Shown: positions 15,642 through 25,861, counted from the stretch's first letter. The stretch: DNA of 64,000 nt from Verrucomicrobiota bacterium (GCA_023443455.1 JAEZUE010000047.1:62001-126000); one strand, 5' to 3'. Numbers and translations: made by a program. The notes: generated by a model from the sequence alone, not told the origin.

Positions 15642-17876
15642 TCAGAAGCGCTCGAAGTGGCTGTCGGAGGCGGCCGGAGGGCTGCCCGGACCGTCGAGGT
15701 CGATCATCACGCCCGAGCCTTTTCCGGCCTTCGCCTTGGACGAGGCGGCCGGGTGCTCGGTGTGGGCCAGGGCGGCCTTGGCGACGTGGGCCGGGGCGGG
15801 CTTGCCGAAGCCGCTGCCGGCCGGCCGCGTGACCGCCGCGGGCTTGCGCGCAAACTGGTTGCGGCGGGTGTCGTCGGTCACCTTGAAGAACTCGATGGCG
15901 CTCTGGAGCTGCTCGGCCTGGGAGGCGAGCTCCTCGGAGGAGGAGGCCATCTCTTCGGAGGCCGAGGCGTTCTGCTGGATGACCTTGTCGAGCTCCTGGA
16001 TGGCCTTGTTGATCTGGCCCGCGCCGGCGTTCTGCTCCTCGCTGGCCACGGTGATCTCCTTGACCAGCTCGGCGGTGCGACGGATGTCGGGCACGAGCTT
16101 GTCGAGCATCTGCCCGGCCGATTCGGCGATCTCCACCGACGAGGACGAAAGCTTGCTGATCTCGCCCGCCGCGGTCTGGGAGCGCTCGGCGAGCTTTCGT
16201 ACTTCGCTGGCCACGACGGCGAAACCCTTGCCGTGCTCGCCGGCGCGGGCGGCCTCGATCGCCGCGTTGAGCGCGAGCAGGTCGGTCTGCCGCGCGATCT
16301 CCTCGATGATCGAGATGCGCTGCGCGATGTCCTTCATCGCCTGCACCGTGCGCGACACCGACTGGCCGGCCACATTCGCATCCTCCGCGGCCTTGGTCGA
16401 AATCTTCTCGGTCTGCCGCGCGTTCTCGGTGTTCTGCTGGATCGACGCGCTCGATTCCTCCATCGACGCCGAAACCTCCTCCACGCTCGCCGCCTGTTCC
16501 GAGGAACCGGTCGAAAGCGTCTGCGCGGTGGCGGTCATCTCCTCGCTGCCGGCCGACACGTTCTCGGCCGCCGAACGCACGTTCGACACGACGTCGCGCA
16601 GGTTCGCCACCATCTTCTGCAGCGCGAGCCCGAGCGTATCCTTCTCGCTCGACAGCTTCACCTCGTGCCGCAGATCGCCTTCGCCGATCTGCAACGCCAG
16701 TTTCGCCTTCGCGTCGAGCGCCTCGGCCATGTTGTTGGCCGCCACCGACAACTCGCCGATCTCGTCCTTCGTCTCCACCGCCACACGCGCCGTCAGGTCC
16801 CCGATCGCGATCTGCCCGAGACCGGTGACGAGGTGGCCGACGGGGCCGGTGATCATGCGGGTGATGACGATGCCCAGCGTAACCGCCAGGCCGACACAGA
16901 TGATGCAGCCCACGATCAACACCGTCGACGCCAGCGCGAGAGACCCGGCCGCATTGGCGGAGGACTCCTTGGTGGCATCCATGTTGAACCGGGCCGTCTC
17001 CTGTGCGGCCTTGAGCACCTCGTCGCCGACGATCGTGCGCTTCTTGCCGAGCTCCTCCCGCTGCAGCCACTCGCCAAGGAAGCTGTCCATGGCGGCGCGG
17101 TAAGCCTCGCCGGCCGCGCGGGTATCGGCGATCTGGCGCAGGTTTACATCCTGGCGGGTGATGGCCTTGAGTTCGTCGAGGGTCGCGTTGAGCTGGGCGA
17201 ACTTGGCGAGCCCCTCCTTCATCACGACCGGGTCGCGGGTCGCCATCGACTTCCAGGCCGAGATGCGGACGGCGTTGCCGATGTCGATGATGTCGCTGGC
17301 GATCTCGATCTTCTGCACCCGTTCCATGAACTTCGTCTCGCTGATCTTGCCCGCCTGCAGCGACTGGAGATCGCCCTCGAGGGCCCTGTGCTGCGACTCG
17401 AGATAGTCCACGCAGTTCTTCATGTAACTCGTCGCGGAGGCATCCATCTTGCCTCGCTCGTGCTCGAGCTCCTCGGTCAGCTTCACCGTCTGCGCCATGA
17501 GCTGCTCGTACTCGCGTGCCTTGGCCTCGGCGGCCTTGGCGTTGGCAGCGAGCACCTTGAGATCCTGCTTCGCGGCCAAATCAGCAGCGACGGCGATGTC
17601 GCGAAGGGTTTCGGACATGAAGGTGCGCCCCTTCTCCAGAAACTCCTTCTCCTCGGTGAACGCATATCCGCGCACCTCGTACATGGTCTTGAACGCCGAA
17701 CGTTCGACCTCGTTGGCCACCGCGACGGCCGGCACGTTCTTCTCGTCCAGGGCCATCGCGATGGTTTTCACCTTCAGCATGTTGAAGATGGCGAGTGCAC
17801 CGAGGATGAGGGTCAGGGCCGAGACGGCCAGAAAGGAACCGTTCAGCTTCACACCGAGTTTCATGTTTTTGAACAT
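15642..17876 (-). CDS. Methyl-accepting chemotaxis protein with a long helical periplasmic domain
   Basis: 744 residues, the first gene of the chemotaxis operon. TM1 is about 14-32 and TM2 is near 325-345. The roughly 290-residue periplasmic region is all-helical and of a length and pattern (KNVPAVAVANEVERSAFKTMYEVRGYA region) that resembles the helical bimodular (HBM) sensor domain, known for small organic acids in other receptors. No ligand can be assigned. HAMP and a canonical signalling tip follow. A flexible Ala/Pro/Lys-rich tail of about 77 residues ends in HFERF, which fits the aromatic-x-x-aromatic tether pattern that recruits CheR in enteric receptors. The signalling half is nearly identical in DNA to the second receptor. 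Confidence 0.95.
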   Translation of the reverse strand: MFKNMKLGVKLNGSFLAVSALTLILGALAIFNMLKVKTIAMALDEKNVPAVAVANEVERSAFKTMYEVRGYAFTEEKEFLEKGRTFMSETLRDIAVAADLAAKQDLKVLAANAKAAEAKAREYEQLMAQTVKLTEELEHERGKMDASATSYMKNCVDYLESQHRALEGDLQSLQAGKISETKFMERVQKIEIASDIIDIGNAVRISAWKSMATRDPVVMKEGLAKFAQLNATLDELKAITRQDVNLRQIADTRAAGEAYRAAMDSFLGEWLQREELGKKRTIVGDEVLKAAQETARFNMDATKESSANAAGSLALASTVLIVGCIICVGLAVTLGIVITRMITGPVGHLVTGLGQIAIGDLTARVAVETKDEIGELSVAANNMAEALDAKAKLALQIGEGDLRHEVKLSSEKDTLGLALQKMVANLRDVVSNVRSAAENVSAGSEEMTATAQTLSTGSSEQAASVEEVSASMEESSASIQQNTENARQTEKISTKAAEDANVAGQSVSRTVQAMKDIAQRISIIEEIARQTDLLALNAAIEAARAGEHGKGFAVVASEVRKLAERSQTAAGEISKLSSSSVEIAESAGQMLDKLVPDIRRTAELVKEITVASEEQNAGAGQINKAIQELDKVIQQNASASEEMASSSEELASQAEQLQSAIEFFKVTDDTRRNQFARKPAAVTRPAGSGFGKPAPAHVAKAALAHTEHPAASSKAKAGKGSGVMIDLDGPGSPPAASDSHFERF
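15881..16824 (-). repeat. Copy 2 of the ~0.94-kb near-identical receptor repeat
   Basis: This is the partner of 13012-13955, lying inside the HAMP and signalling region of the receptor at 15642-17876. The periplasmic halves of the two receptors are unrelated, so the similarity is confined to the cytoplasmic module. This fits recent duplication or gene conversion. Confidence 0.9.
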
Positions 17877-18359
17877 GGCTTGTCCTTGATTTTCAGGGTT
17901 GGGGGAAATGTTGGATCAGATCGGAAGCGCCGAGCTCGCCGCTCGCCGGACCGCACCGGGCGGCGACCGCGCCAGCGATCGGCGGGCATGGCAGAACCGA
18001 TACGGCGACGATCGCCCTCCTGGGAGATGCGTTCATGGGTTCACGTAATGGGATTCCGGCATCGAAGACCGGCCGCCGGCCGTCCCCGACCCGCAGAGCG
18101 GGAAACCCCTCGCCACACCAACGGGAAACGATGCGCTCCCGTGCGCCGCCGCAGACCCTTCGCCCGATTCATGCTGCTTCATCGCCGAGCTGTATCGGCC
18201 CGGCCCGGGCGAACTTGTGAGGGGAAAACCCGGAAACCCCTGTCGGGAAATTCCTGACGACGCCCGTTCGCCGCCGCGATATTCCCCCTCAAATTGGGAG
18301 CCCGAAGAGCCGATAGCACCATCCCCCGCACCGTCTTCGCCATAGAAGCTCGCCCTCCG
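17877..18359. other. Divergent intergenic region between the chemotaxis operon and a heme sensor kinase
   Basis: These 483 bp separate the first chemotaxis gene (minus) from the kinase at 18360 (plus) and must contain promoters for both. No convincing short gene or RNA was found. A sigma-28-like element on the plus strand is listed separately. No clear -35/-10 or -24/-12 promoter could be assigned for the minus-strand operon. Confidence 0.6.
18289..18316 (+). promoter_or_regulatory. Possible sigma-28-like promoter upstream of the heme sensor kinase
   Basis: TCAAATTG at 18289-18296 and GCCGATAG at 18309-18316 resemble the FliA consensus TAAA-N15-GCCGATAA. There is one mismatch in each core and the spacing is one base too long (16). 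It ends 43 bp before the ATG at 18360. It could be chance in a GC-rich genome. Confidence 0.22.
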
Positions 18360-21300
18360 ATGCCCGTTCCTTCCTCTCGCCTCCCCAACGGCCCGCTGCG
18401 CACAAAACTGCTCGTGGCCATCTATTGCCTCTGCGGCGGCTGGACCGGCCTGATCGGGCTGGTCCTATGGGCGGATCTCCGCGCCAACACGCGCGAGGCG
18501 GAGGCCTTCGCCCAGGCCGAGGCGGTCGCCTCGCTCGAGAAAGACATCCTGTATCGGCGCTGGGCCTCCGAGCGCGGTGGAGTCTACGCACCGATTTCGC
18601 CGATCACCCGACCCAATCCCCACCTGGCCGATCTCCCCCACCGCGATCTGACCACGGTCGAGGGGACCAGGCTCACGTTGATCAACCCCGCCTACATGAC
18701 CCGGATGGTGCATGAGCTCGGGGAGACCAGCTACGGCATCAAGGGGCACATCACCAGTCTGACGCCGCTGAATCCCCAAAACGCGCCCGACGCCTGGGAG
18801 ACCAAAGCGCTGCAAGCCTTCGAACGCGGCATCCCCGAGGTGAACGAAATCACAACCTACCGGGGCCGCCCCGCGCTGCGCCTCATCCGCCCGTTCGTGA
18901 CCGAACCGAGCTGCCTGTATTGCCACGCCCAACAGGGCTACCGCGTCGGCGATGTCAGGGGCGGGATCAGCACCTCGGTGCCGCTCGACCCCTACTACAG
19001 CAAGGCGACGGCACACAATTTCAACGACACGCTCTGCTGGCTGGGCGTGCTGTGCGCCGGCCTCGGCATCCTCGGTTTCGGCGGGCGCACCCTCCATCGC
19101 TCGTTGGCCGCGCGCGAAGACGCCCTCGCCGCCCTGCGCGAAAGCGAACGCCGCACCCGCCAGATGATCGAGCGCCTGCCGCTGCTGGCCGCAACCCGCA
19201 CGGCGGAGGGAATCGTCACCAACGCCAACCCCGCCTTGCTGGCCCTCGTCGGCCGCTCGCTGCCGGAGACCGTCGGTCGCAGTTTCTCCGAGATCTTCGT
19301 CGCTCATCCGAATCGGCCGAAAGAGGAGGCCGACTTGCGTGCCATCCTTGCGACCCGCGAACTCCACGCCAACACCACCGGCACCGTCACCGACCGGCAC
19401 GGCCGGGAGCACACGATCACCTGGGTGCACACCCTGATCTCCGACGAACGCGGCGACCCGATCGGCCTTTCCAGCTTCGGCAATGACATCACGGATACGG
19501 CCGCGGAGGACCTGCAGCTGCGCATACTCTCCCATGCCGTCACCCAGAGCCCGGTCTCGATCTTGATCACCGATGCGGAAGGGGCCATCGAATACGTCAA
19601 CCCGAAGTTCACCGAGATCACCGGCTACCTGCCGGCCGAAGTCGTCGGCCAAAACCCCCGCATCCTCGCCTCGGGCGACGCGCCCAAGGAGTTCTACCGG
19701 GAACTGTGGGAAACCCTGCGCGCCGGCAAGAAATGGCGAGGCGTCTTCCACAACCGGAAGAAAAACTCCGAACATTTCTGGGAAGACGCGCAGATCAGCC
19801 CCATCCGGGATGCGACCGGGGCGATCGTGCGCTTCGTCGCGATCAAGGAGGACATCACCGAGCGGCGCCGTTCGCGGCTCGTGTTGGAGGAGAGCGAGAA
19901 GCGGTTCCGTACGCTCATCGAAAACGCCCCCATCGCGGTGGTCGTGCACCGCGAGCGCCGCTGCATCTACGCCAACCTCGCGGCGCTGCGTATTTTTGGA
20001 TACCAGGACAACGTGGACCCGACGGGAATCGACATCCGGGCCCACATCCAGGCCGCCAGCCTCGACACCGTGTTCGAACGCGAACGCCGGACCGCGGCCG
20101 GCGAGCCCAACCCGCCCGCCGAGCTCGAGCTGAGACGCTGCGACGGCAGCCTGATCACCTGCGAATCGATCGCCAGCGGGATCACCTTCAACGACCGGCC
20201 CGCCACCCTCGCCATGCTCGTCGACGTAACCGAGCGCCGCCAGATGCTCGCCGCGGTGGAGGAGAGCGAGGCCCGCTACCGGGCCTTGGTCGAGATCGCG
20301 CCGGTGGCGATCTTCGCCGTCGCCAACGGACGGTTCGGTTTCGCCAACCCGGCCGCGGCAAAACTGTTCGGCTTCACCGAACCCGCCGAGCTGATCGGCT
20401 CCAACCTCTGGCAACAGGTGCACAGCCGCTCGCTGGCCGACGCCACGAAAATGCTCGGCGCCGCCGAGGCCGGTGCCGAAGCCTCGCGGTTCGACCTCAC
20501 CCTGCTGCGGCGCGACCGCAGCACGCCGATCTGCGAGGCCATCGCCGTGCGCGTCTCGATCGGCCGACAATCCTCGGTGCTCGTCCTCGCCACCGACGTG
20601 ACCGAAAACAAGAAACTCGAGCAGTCGCTGCGCGAGAACGAAGCGCGCATGCGCGAGACCTTGGAGAGCACCAACGCCGGGTATTTCCTGCTCGATCACG
20701 AACACCGCCTCCTCCACGCCAACAGCGCCTTCCTCGAATTCTTCGGCACCGCCCAGCCCGCGGCCGCCCCGGGGCGCAGCCTGACCGAACTGTTGCCCGC
20801 GTCCTGCCGCGCCGCGATGGCGGACTCGTTGGCCCGGTTGTCCTGCGGCGAAGAGTTCGTCGGGGGCCAGCTGGTCGCCCGCCACGACAACGGCGCGTCA
20901 TCATTCTTCAGCTACACCGCCCACATCGTGCGCGACGGCGAGCGGATCACCGGCTGCGAAGGCTTCGTTCTCGACACCACGGAAGCCCACACCAGCGAGG
21001 AACGCTACCAGATGCTGTTCGACCAGATGCTCGACGGCTTCGCCCTCCACGAGATCGTCTGCGATGCCGGCGGCGCCCCCGTCGACTATCGTTTTCTCGC
21101 CGTCAACCCGGCTTTCGAGAAGCTCATCGGGCAACCCTCCACGAGCGTGGTCGGCCGCACGGTTCGGCAGATCATGCCCGGGATCGAAGACAAGTGGATC
21201 GAGCGCTACGGGCGGGTCGTCCTCGAAGGCGCTCCCCTGCGCATCGAGGACTACTCGTCCGAACTCGGGAGATACTTCGAGATCTCCGCCTTCCGGACCG

Positions 21301-22532
21301 AACCCGGCAGGTTCGCGGTGCTGGTGAGCGACATCACCGAACGGCGCCGGCTCGAGAGCCAGCTGCGCCAGGCGCAGAAGATGGAAGCCGTCGGCCAACT
21401 GGCCGGCGGTGTCGCGCACGACTACAACAACATCCTCGTGGCGATCCTCATGAACCTCTCGATCCTCCGCAGCGAAACGGCGTTGAGCCCGGAAACCCTC
21501 GATTCGCTCAACGAACTCGAACGCGAAGCCAAACGCGCGGCCACGCTCACCCGCCAACTGCTCGTCTTCAGCCGACGCCAGGCCGTGCAGGCCACGCTGC
21601 TCGACTTCAACGAGCAACTGACGGCAATGCTCTCCCTGCTCCGGCGCCTGATCGGGGAACACATCACCATCGACACCGCGATGAGCCCCAACCTCGCCCC
21701 CATCGTCGCCGACCCGGGGATGATCGACCAGGTGATCATGAACCTGTGCGTGAACGCTCGCGACGCCATGCCCGCCGGCGGCCGCCTCACGCTCCGCACG
21801 GCCAAAGTCGCCTTCTCCACCGCCCCGACCGCGCAACACCCGGAGTCCCGCGTCGGAGACTTCCTCCTGTTCAGCGTGCGCGACACCGGCACCGGCATCG
21901 ACCCCGACACCCGCGGCCACATCTTCGAGCCGTTCTTCACCACCAAGGAGCCCGGCAAGGGCACCGGCCTCGGCCTGGCAACCGTATTGAGCATCGTGAA
22001 ACAGCACGACGGCTGGATCGAGTTCGACAGCACGCTCGGCGGCGGCTCGACCTTTCACATCTTCCTGCCGTTCGCCCCAGAGGGCCTGTCGCCCGTCGCG
22101 GCAACCATGTCCGAGCCCGCGGCACCGGCCAACGCGGAGACCGAAGCCCACACGATCCTGTTGGTCGAGGACGACGCCATGGCCCGCCAGACGATCGGCC
22201 TCACCCTGCGCCGGGCCCACAACGACGTGCTCGAGGCCTCCAATGTCGAAGACGCCCTCGCGCTCTGGAAGGAGCACCGGGCCCGGATCGCCGCGGTGGT
22301 CACCGATGTCGTCATGCCCGGCGGCAGCACCGGGCTGGACCTGGCCCAGACCCTTCGCCGGGAGGACCCCTCCCTCGGCATCATCGTGATCTCCGGATAC
22401 AGCGACGACGCGGCCCGCAGGACACCGCTGGTCGAAGGCGCGCGCTATCTCGCCAAACCGTTCGACTACGACACGCTGATCCGCACGATCCACACCACCC
22501 TCGCCCAGCGCGCCGCCGGGAAGCCGCACTGA
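18360..22532 (+). CDS. Hybrid histidine kinase with periplasmic c-heme (DUF3365-like) domain and multiple PAS domains
   Basis: 1390 residues from the ATG at 18360; the frame upstream to 18294 is unlikely to be coding. TM1 is about 14-38 and TM2 about 224-243. They enclose a periplasmic domain of the DUF3365/Tll0287-like class, with a c-type heme site Cys185-x-x-Cys188-His189 in SCLYCHAQQGY. About six PAS domains follow, several with PAC-type ends. Next come a HisKA of the AHDYNN type (His1020), a GHKL ATPase domain (DTGTGI, GTGLGLATV) and a C-terminal receiver with Asp1316 in VVTDVVMPGG. It probably senses redox state or a small ligand through heme and then phosphorylates its own receiver. 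No cognate DNA-binding regulator is adjacent. A second hybrid kinase starts 53 bp downstream. Confidence 0.93.
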   Translation: MPVPSSRLPNGPLRTKLLVAIYCLCGGWTGLIGLVLWADLRANTREAEAFAQAEAVASLEKDILYRRWASERGGVYAPISPITRPNPHLADLPHRDLTTVEGTRLTLINPAYMTRMVHELGETSYGIKGHITSLTPLNPQNAPDAWETKALQAFERGIPEVNEITTYRGRPALRLIRPFVTEPSCLYCHAQQGYRVGDVRGGISTSVPLDPYYSKATAHNFNDTLCWLGVLCAGLGILGFGGRTLHRSLAAREDALAALRESERRTRQMIERLPLLAATRTAEGIVTNANPALLALVGRSLPETVGRSFSEIFVAHPNRPKEEADLRAILATRELHANTTGTVTDRHGREHTITWVHTLISDERGDPIGLSSFGNDITDTAAEDLQLRILSHAVTQSPVSILITDAEGAIEYVNPKFTEITGYLPAEVVGQNPRILASGDAPKEFYRELWETLRAGKKWRGVFHNRKKNSEHFWEDAQISPIRDATGAIVRFVAIKEDITERRRSRLVLEESEKRFRTLIENAPIAVVVHRERRCIYANLAALRIFGYQDNVDPTGIDIRAHIQAASLDTVFERERRTAAGEPNPPAELELRRCDGSLITCESIASGITFNDRPATLAMLVDVTERRQMLAAVEESEARYRALVEIAPVAIFAVANGRFGFANPAAAKLFGFTEPAELIGSNLWQQVHSRSLADATKMLGAAEAGAEASRFDLTLLRRDRSTPICEAIAVRVSIGRQSSVLVLATDVTENKKLEQSLRENEARMRETLESTNAGYFLLDHEHRLLHANSAFLEFFGTAQPAAAPGRSLTELLPASCRAAMADSLARLSCGEEFVGGQLVARHDNGASSFFSYTAHIVRDGERITGCEGFVLDTTEAHTSEERYQMLFDQMLDGFALHEIVCDAGGAPVDYRFLAVNPAFEKLIGQPSTSVVGRTVRQIMPGIEDKWIERYGRVVLEGAPLRIEDYSSELGRYFEISAFRTEPGRFAVLVSDITERRRLESQLRQAQKMEAVGQLAGGVAHDYNNILVAILMNLSILRSETALSPETLDSLNELEREAKRAATLTRQLLVFSRRQAVQATLLDFNEQLTAMLSLLRRLIGEHITIDTAMSPNLAPIVADPGMIDQVIMNLCVNARDAMPAGGRLTLRTAKVAFSTAPTAQHPESRVGDFLLFSVRDTGTGIDPDTRGHIFEPFFTTKEPGKGTGLGLATVLSIVKQHDGWIEFDSTLGGGSTFHIFLPFAPEGLSPVAATMSEPAAPANAETEAHTILLVEDDAMARQTIGLTLRRAHNDVLEASNVEDALALWKEHRARIAAVVTDVVMPGGSTGLDLAQTLRREDPSLGIIVISGYSDDAARRTPLVEGARYLAKPFDYDTLIRTIHTTLAQRAAGKPH

Positions 22533-22585
22533 ACCAAGCTCCGCCCGGCGCCTCCCGCCGCACGGCACACGACCAAGGCCGATTT

Positions 22586-25500
22586 GTGGATACCCCCGAC
22601 AACGTCCCAGCCGCCGAGAGCCTCGCCGCCACGCAGACCGGCAAGAACCTGCGCACCCTCGCCATCGGCCTGACCGTCTGCACCCTGGTCCTGCTCGCCC
22701 TGACCACGGTGGTGAACCCCGCCATGATCGGGCGCGCCGCCACGATCGCCCTCGCCACCGGCTCGATCGCCGCGGTCTCGCTGCTCGCCGCCCGCCGGTG
22801 CTCCCCACGGGCCGGCGCCCTCGTCTTCATCGCCGGGAACTTCCTTTTCGTCGCATGGCTCACGTGGACGGCCGGCGGCGTGCGCGCCCCGGCCGCCCTG
22901 GATTTCGTGCCGCTGGTGCTCTTCGCCGGTATTCTGCTCGGTTTCCGCGGTGGCCTCTTCGCCGCCACCGGCGCCACGTTCTGGCTCGGCTGGCTGGTGC
23001 TGGCCGCGCAGCGCGAGCTGCTTCCGCCTCCACTGGTCAAGCACACCGACGGCTCGATCGGCCTGACGCTCGTCACTCTCGTCGCCTGCATCGGGCTCGC
23101 CCATTGGACGTTGACGCGCGAACGCCAACAACTCGAACAGACGAGAACCGACCTGGCCGCCAAACACCGCCAAGCCGAGAGCCGGCTGGCCGAGAACGAA
23201 AAACGCCTGGCCTCTGCGCTCGAGGCGGCCCGCGACGGCCTCTTCGACATCGATTTCGTCTCGGGTACGGTCCATTGCAACGACCGCTACTTCACCATGC
23301 TCGGCTATACGCCGGGCGAACTGACCCCCTCCGTCGAAACCTGGAGCGCCCTGCTCCACCCCGACGACCGGGCCATGGCCGAAGCCACACTCGCCAGCTA
23401 CCACAGGGTAGGACACGAGGATCACCGCATCGAAACCCGCCTCCGGGCAAAGGACGGCTCCTGGCGGTGGATTCTCAGCCGTGGTCAGATCACCAGCCGC
23501 CTGCCCGACGGTCGCCCCCGACGATTGATCGGCACCCACGTCGACATCTCCGAGCAGAAGCAGGCCGAACGCGCGCTGGCGAAGGAGCGGGATCTGGTCG
23601 CACGCCTGGTCGAAACAAGCCCGTCGGGGATCATCGTCGTCGACCTCGCCGGCCAGGTCGTCTTCGCCAACACGGAGGCCGAAAGAATCCTCGATCTCCA
23701 CCTCGCCCCGGGCGGCAAGCATTACCCCCCCGCGGATTGGAAACTGCACACGCCGGAGGGCATACCCGTACAGGAGAAGGACCGCGCGTTCCGCCGCGTC
23801 CTCGACACGGGAGCGCCGATCCACGACGCGCGCTACCTGCTCGAATGGAGATCGGGGCGGCGGATTCTCCTTTCGATCAACGCGGCACCGCTGCTCGACC
23901 CTTCGGGCCATTGCGAGGGAGTCGTGGCCACGCTCGCCGACATTTCGGAACAGCAGAAGGCCGAGGCCGCGCTCCGACAAAGCGAGCAACGATTGCGCGA
24001 CATCGTCGATCACGCCCCCTTCGGTTCGCACCTCTACGAACTGCAACCCGACGGCGGACTTGTCCTCACCGCCGCGAACCAGTCGGCCGACATTCTGCTC
24101 GGCATCCGGCACGAGCCCCTCCTGGGGCGCGAGATCACCGACGCCTTCCCCGGTCTCGCCGGCTCCGACCTTCCGGAGACCTATCGAAATGTAGCGCTCT
24201 CCGGCCAGCCCTACCACCGGAACCAATTCCACTACGAAGCCGATCGCATCGCCGGAGTCTTCGACGTCCACGCCATCCCGCTGGGCGCGAACCGCGTCAT
24301 CGTCTTCTTCGCCGACATCACCGAACGGGAACGCGCCGAGGCCGCCCTCCGGCACAGCGAGGAGCAGTACCGGCTGCTGTTCAACGCCGGCAACGACGCG
24401 ATCTTCGTCCACGGCTTCGGCCCGGACCAACGGCCCGGAAACTTCACCCAGGTCAACGACATCGCGTGCCAACTTCTCGCCTACAGCCGCGACGAGCTGC
24501 TTCGCCGCTCGCCCGCCGAGATCTGCGCCCAGACCACGCAACCGGCGCTCGCGGAAGTCGCCGCCCGGCTGCTGTGCGAGCGCCACGCCCTCTTCGAGAT
24601 CGAGCTGGTGGCCGGCGACGGGCGCCACATCCCGGCCGAGATCAACACGCGGGTCTTCGAACTGGAGGGCCGCGCCACGGCGCTCTCGGTCGTACGCGAC
24701 CTCTCCCAGCGCCGCCGGCTCCAGGATCAACTGCGCCAGGCCCAGAAGATGGAGGTCTTCGGTCAGCTCGCCGGCGGCGTGGCGCACGATTTCAACAACC
24801 TGCTCGTCGCGATCATCGGCAACTCCGAGCTGCTGCTCGAGTCGGCCGGTCTCGCCGGCCGCCCCCGCGAGCAGCTCGTCCAAGTGCACGAGGCGGGCAA
24901 ACGCGCCGCCGCCCTCACCCGCCAACTCCTGCTCTTCTCCCGCAAGCAGCAGGCCCAGCCGACTCCGGGCGACCTCAACGAGATCATCGGTCATCACCTC
25001 AAGCTCCTGCGGCGCATCATCGGCGAGGATATCGACCTGGCCGTCGAGTTCGCCGCGGGCCCGCTCCCCATCGTCGCCGACGCGAACATGATCGAACAGG
25101 TGGCGATGAACCTCGTGGTCAACGCCCGCGACGCCATGCCCGGCGGCGGCGCCCTGGTCGTGCGCACCCTGCTCACGGAACTCGACGACCGCACCGCGCC
25201 GGCCAATGCGTGCCCGCCTGGCACCTACGCCTCGCTCGTCGTCGCCGACACCGGAACCGGCATCCCCGAATCCGTGCGCCCGCACATCTTCGAACCGTTC
25301 TTCACAACCAAACCCTCCGGGCACGGCACCGGCCTGGGCCTGGCGACCGTGCTCGGCATCGTCCAGCAGCACCGCGGCGGCATTCTGGTCCGCAGCACCG
25401 AGGGCAAGGGCACCGAGTTCACCGTGCATCTGCCGCTGCAGCGCAGCGCGACGGCCGCCCCGCCGACCGAGACGCCCGCACCCGCTCCCCCGACCCGGCC

Positions 25501-25861
25501 GAGCGCCAGCCTCCTCGTGGTCGAGGACGACGTGTCGGTCGCCGGCGTCGTCGCCCACACGCTGCGCAAGGCCGGCTACTCCGTGCGGATCATCGGCTCG
25601 GCCGCCGAGGCGATGCTGTTCCTCGCCAACGACACCGTCCCCCTCGATCTGGTGGTGAGCGACGTCGTGATGCCCGGAGGCATCAGCGGCGTCGAGTTCG
25701 CCGCCCGCCTGGCCGTACTCCGCCCCGGACTCCGGGTGGCCCTCATGAGCGGCTACTCGAAAGAGCTCGAACATGGGGGCACGAAGGTCCTGCAAAAGCC
25801 CTTCACGACCACCCAGCTGCTGGACTTCGTCCACGCGGCACTCGACCAGCCCGCCGGGTGA
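22586..25861 (+). CDS. Membrane hybrid histidine kinase with polytopic N-terminus and PAS domains
   Basis: 1091 residues from a GTG at 22586, chosen because AAGG lies 7 bp upstream and the first in-frame ATG falls inside the membrane domain. About five or six hydrophobic helices (residues about 20-180) form an uncharacterised membrane sensor. Four PAS-type domains follow, one with a PAS_3-like WRWILSRG segment. HisKA has His734 in GGVAHDFNNLL, then a GHKL ATPase domain (DTGTGIPESVR, GTGLGLATV) and a receiver with Asp1026 in VVSDVVMPGG. It shares the late architecture with the kinase upstream and is probably co-transcribed with it. Its 3' end faces the minus-strand kinase at 26020 across 158 bp. 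Confidence 0.9.
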   Translation: MDTPDNVPAAESLAATQTGKNLRTLAIGLTVCTLVLLALTTVVNPAMIGRAATIALATGSIAAVSLLAARRCSPRAGALVFIAGNFLFVAWLTWTAGGVRAPAALDFVPLVLFAGILLGFRGGLFAATGATFWLGWLVLAAQRELLPPPLVKHTDGSIGLTLVTLVACIGLAHWTLTRERQQLEQTRTDLAAKHRQAESRLAENEKRLASALEAARDGLFDIDFVSGTVHCNDRYFTMLGYTPGELTPSVETWSALLHPDDRAMAEATLASYHRVGHEDHRIETRLRAKDGSWRWILSRGQITSRLPDGRPRRLIGTHVDISEQKQAERALAKERDLVARLVETSPSGIIVVDLAGQVVFANTEAERILDLHLAPGGKHYPPADWKLHTPEGIPVQEKDRAFRRVLDTGAPIHDARYLLEWRSGRRILLSINAAPLLDPSGHCEGVVATLADISEQQKAEAALRQSEQRLRDIVDHAPFGSHLYELQPDGGLVLTAANQSADILLGIRHEPLLGREITDAFPGLAGSDLPETYRNVALSGQPYHRNQFHYEADRIAGVFDVHAIPLGANRVIVFFADITERERAEAALRHSEEQYRLLFNAGNDAIFVHGFGPDQRPGNFTQVNDIACQLLAYSRDELLRRSPAEICAQTTQPALAEVAARLLCERHALFEIELVAGDGRHIPAEINTRVFELEGRATALSVVRDLSQRRRLQDQLRQAQKMEVFGQLAGGVAHDFNNLLVAIIGNSELLLESAGLAGRPREQLVQVHEAGKRAAALTRQLLLFSRKQQAQPTPGDLNEIIGHHLKLLRRIIGEDIDLAVEFAAGPLPIVADANMIEQVAMNLVVNARDAMPGGGALVVRTLLTELDDRTAPANACPPGTYASLVVADTGTGIPESVRPHIFEPFFTTKPSGHGTGLGLATVLGIVQQHRGGILVRSTEGKGTEFTVHLPLQRSATAAPPTETPAPAPPTRPSASLLVVEDDVSVAGVVAHTLRKAGYSVRIIGSAAEAMLFLANDTVPLDLVVSDVVMPGGISGVEFAARLAVLRPGLRVALMSGYSKELEHGGTKVLQKPFTTTQLLDFVHAALDQPAG

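Noticed and set aside
14616..18257. A 1213-codon plus-strand open frame across the receptor genes
   Set aside because: It is antisense to two clear receptors and cheW, has His/Arg/Gly-rich composition, and arises from high GC content and the repeated receptor DNA.
19706..22585. Upstream part of the 2051-codon frame that contains the second hybrid kinase
   Set aside because: It overlaps the first kinase in another frame and is Arg/Pro-rich. The kinase itself starts at the GTG at 22586 with its own ribosome-binding site.
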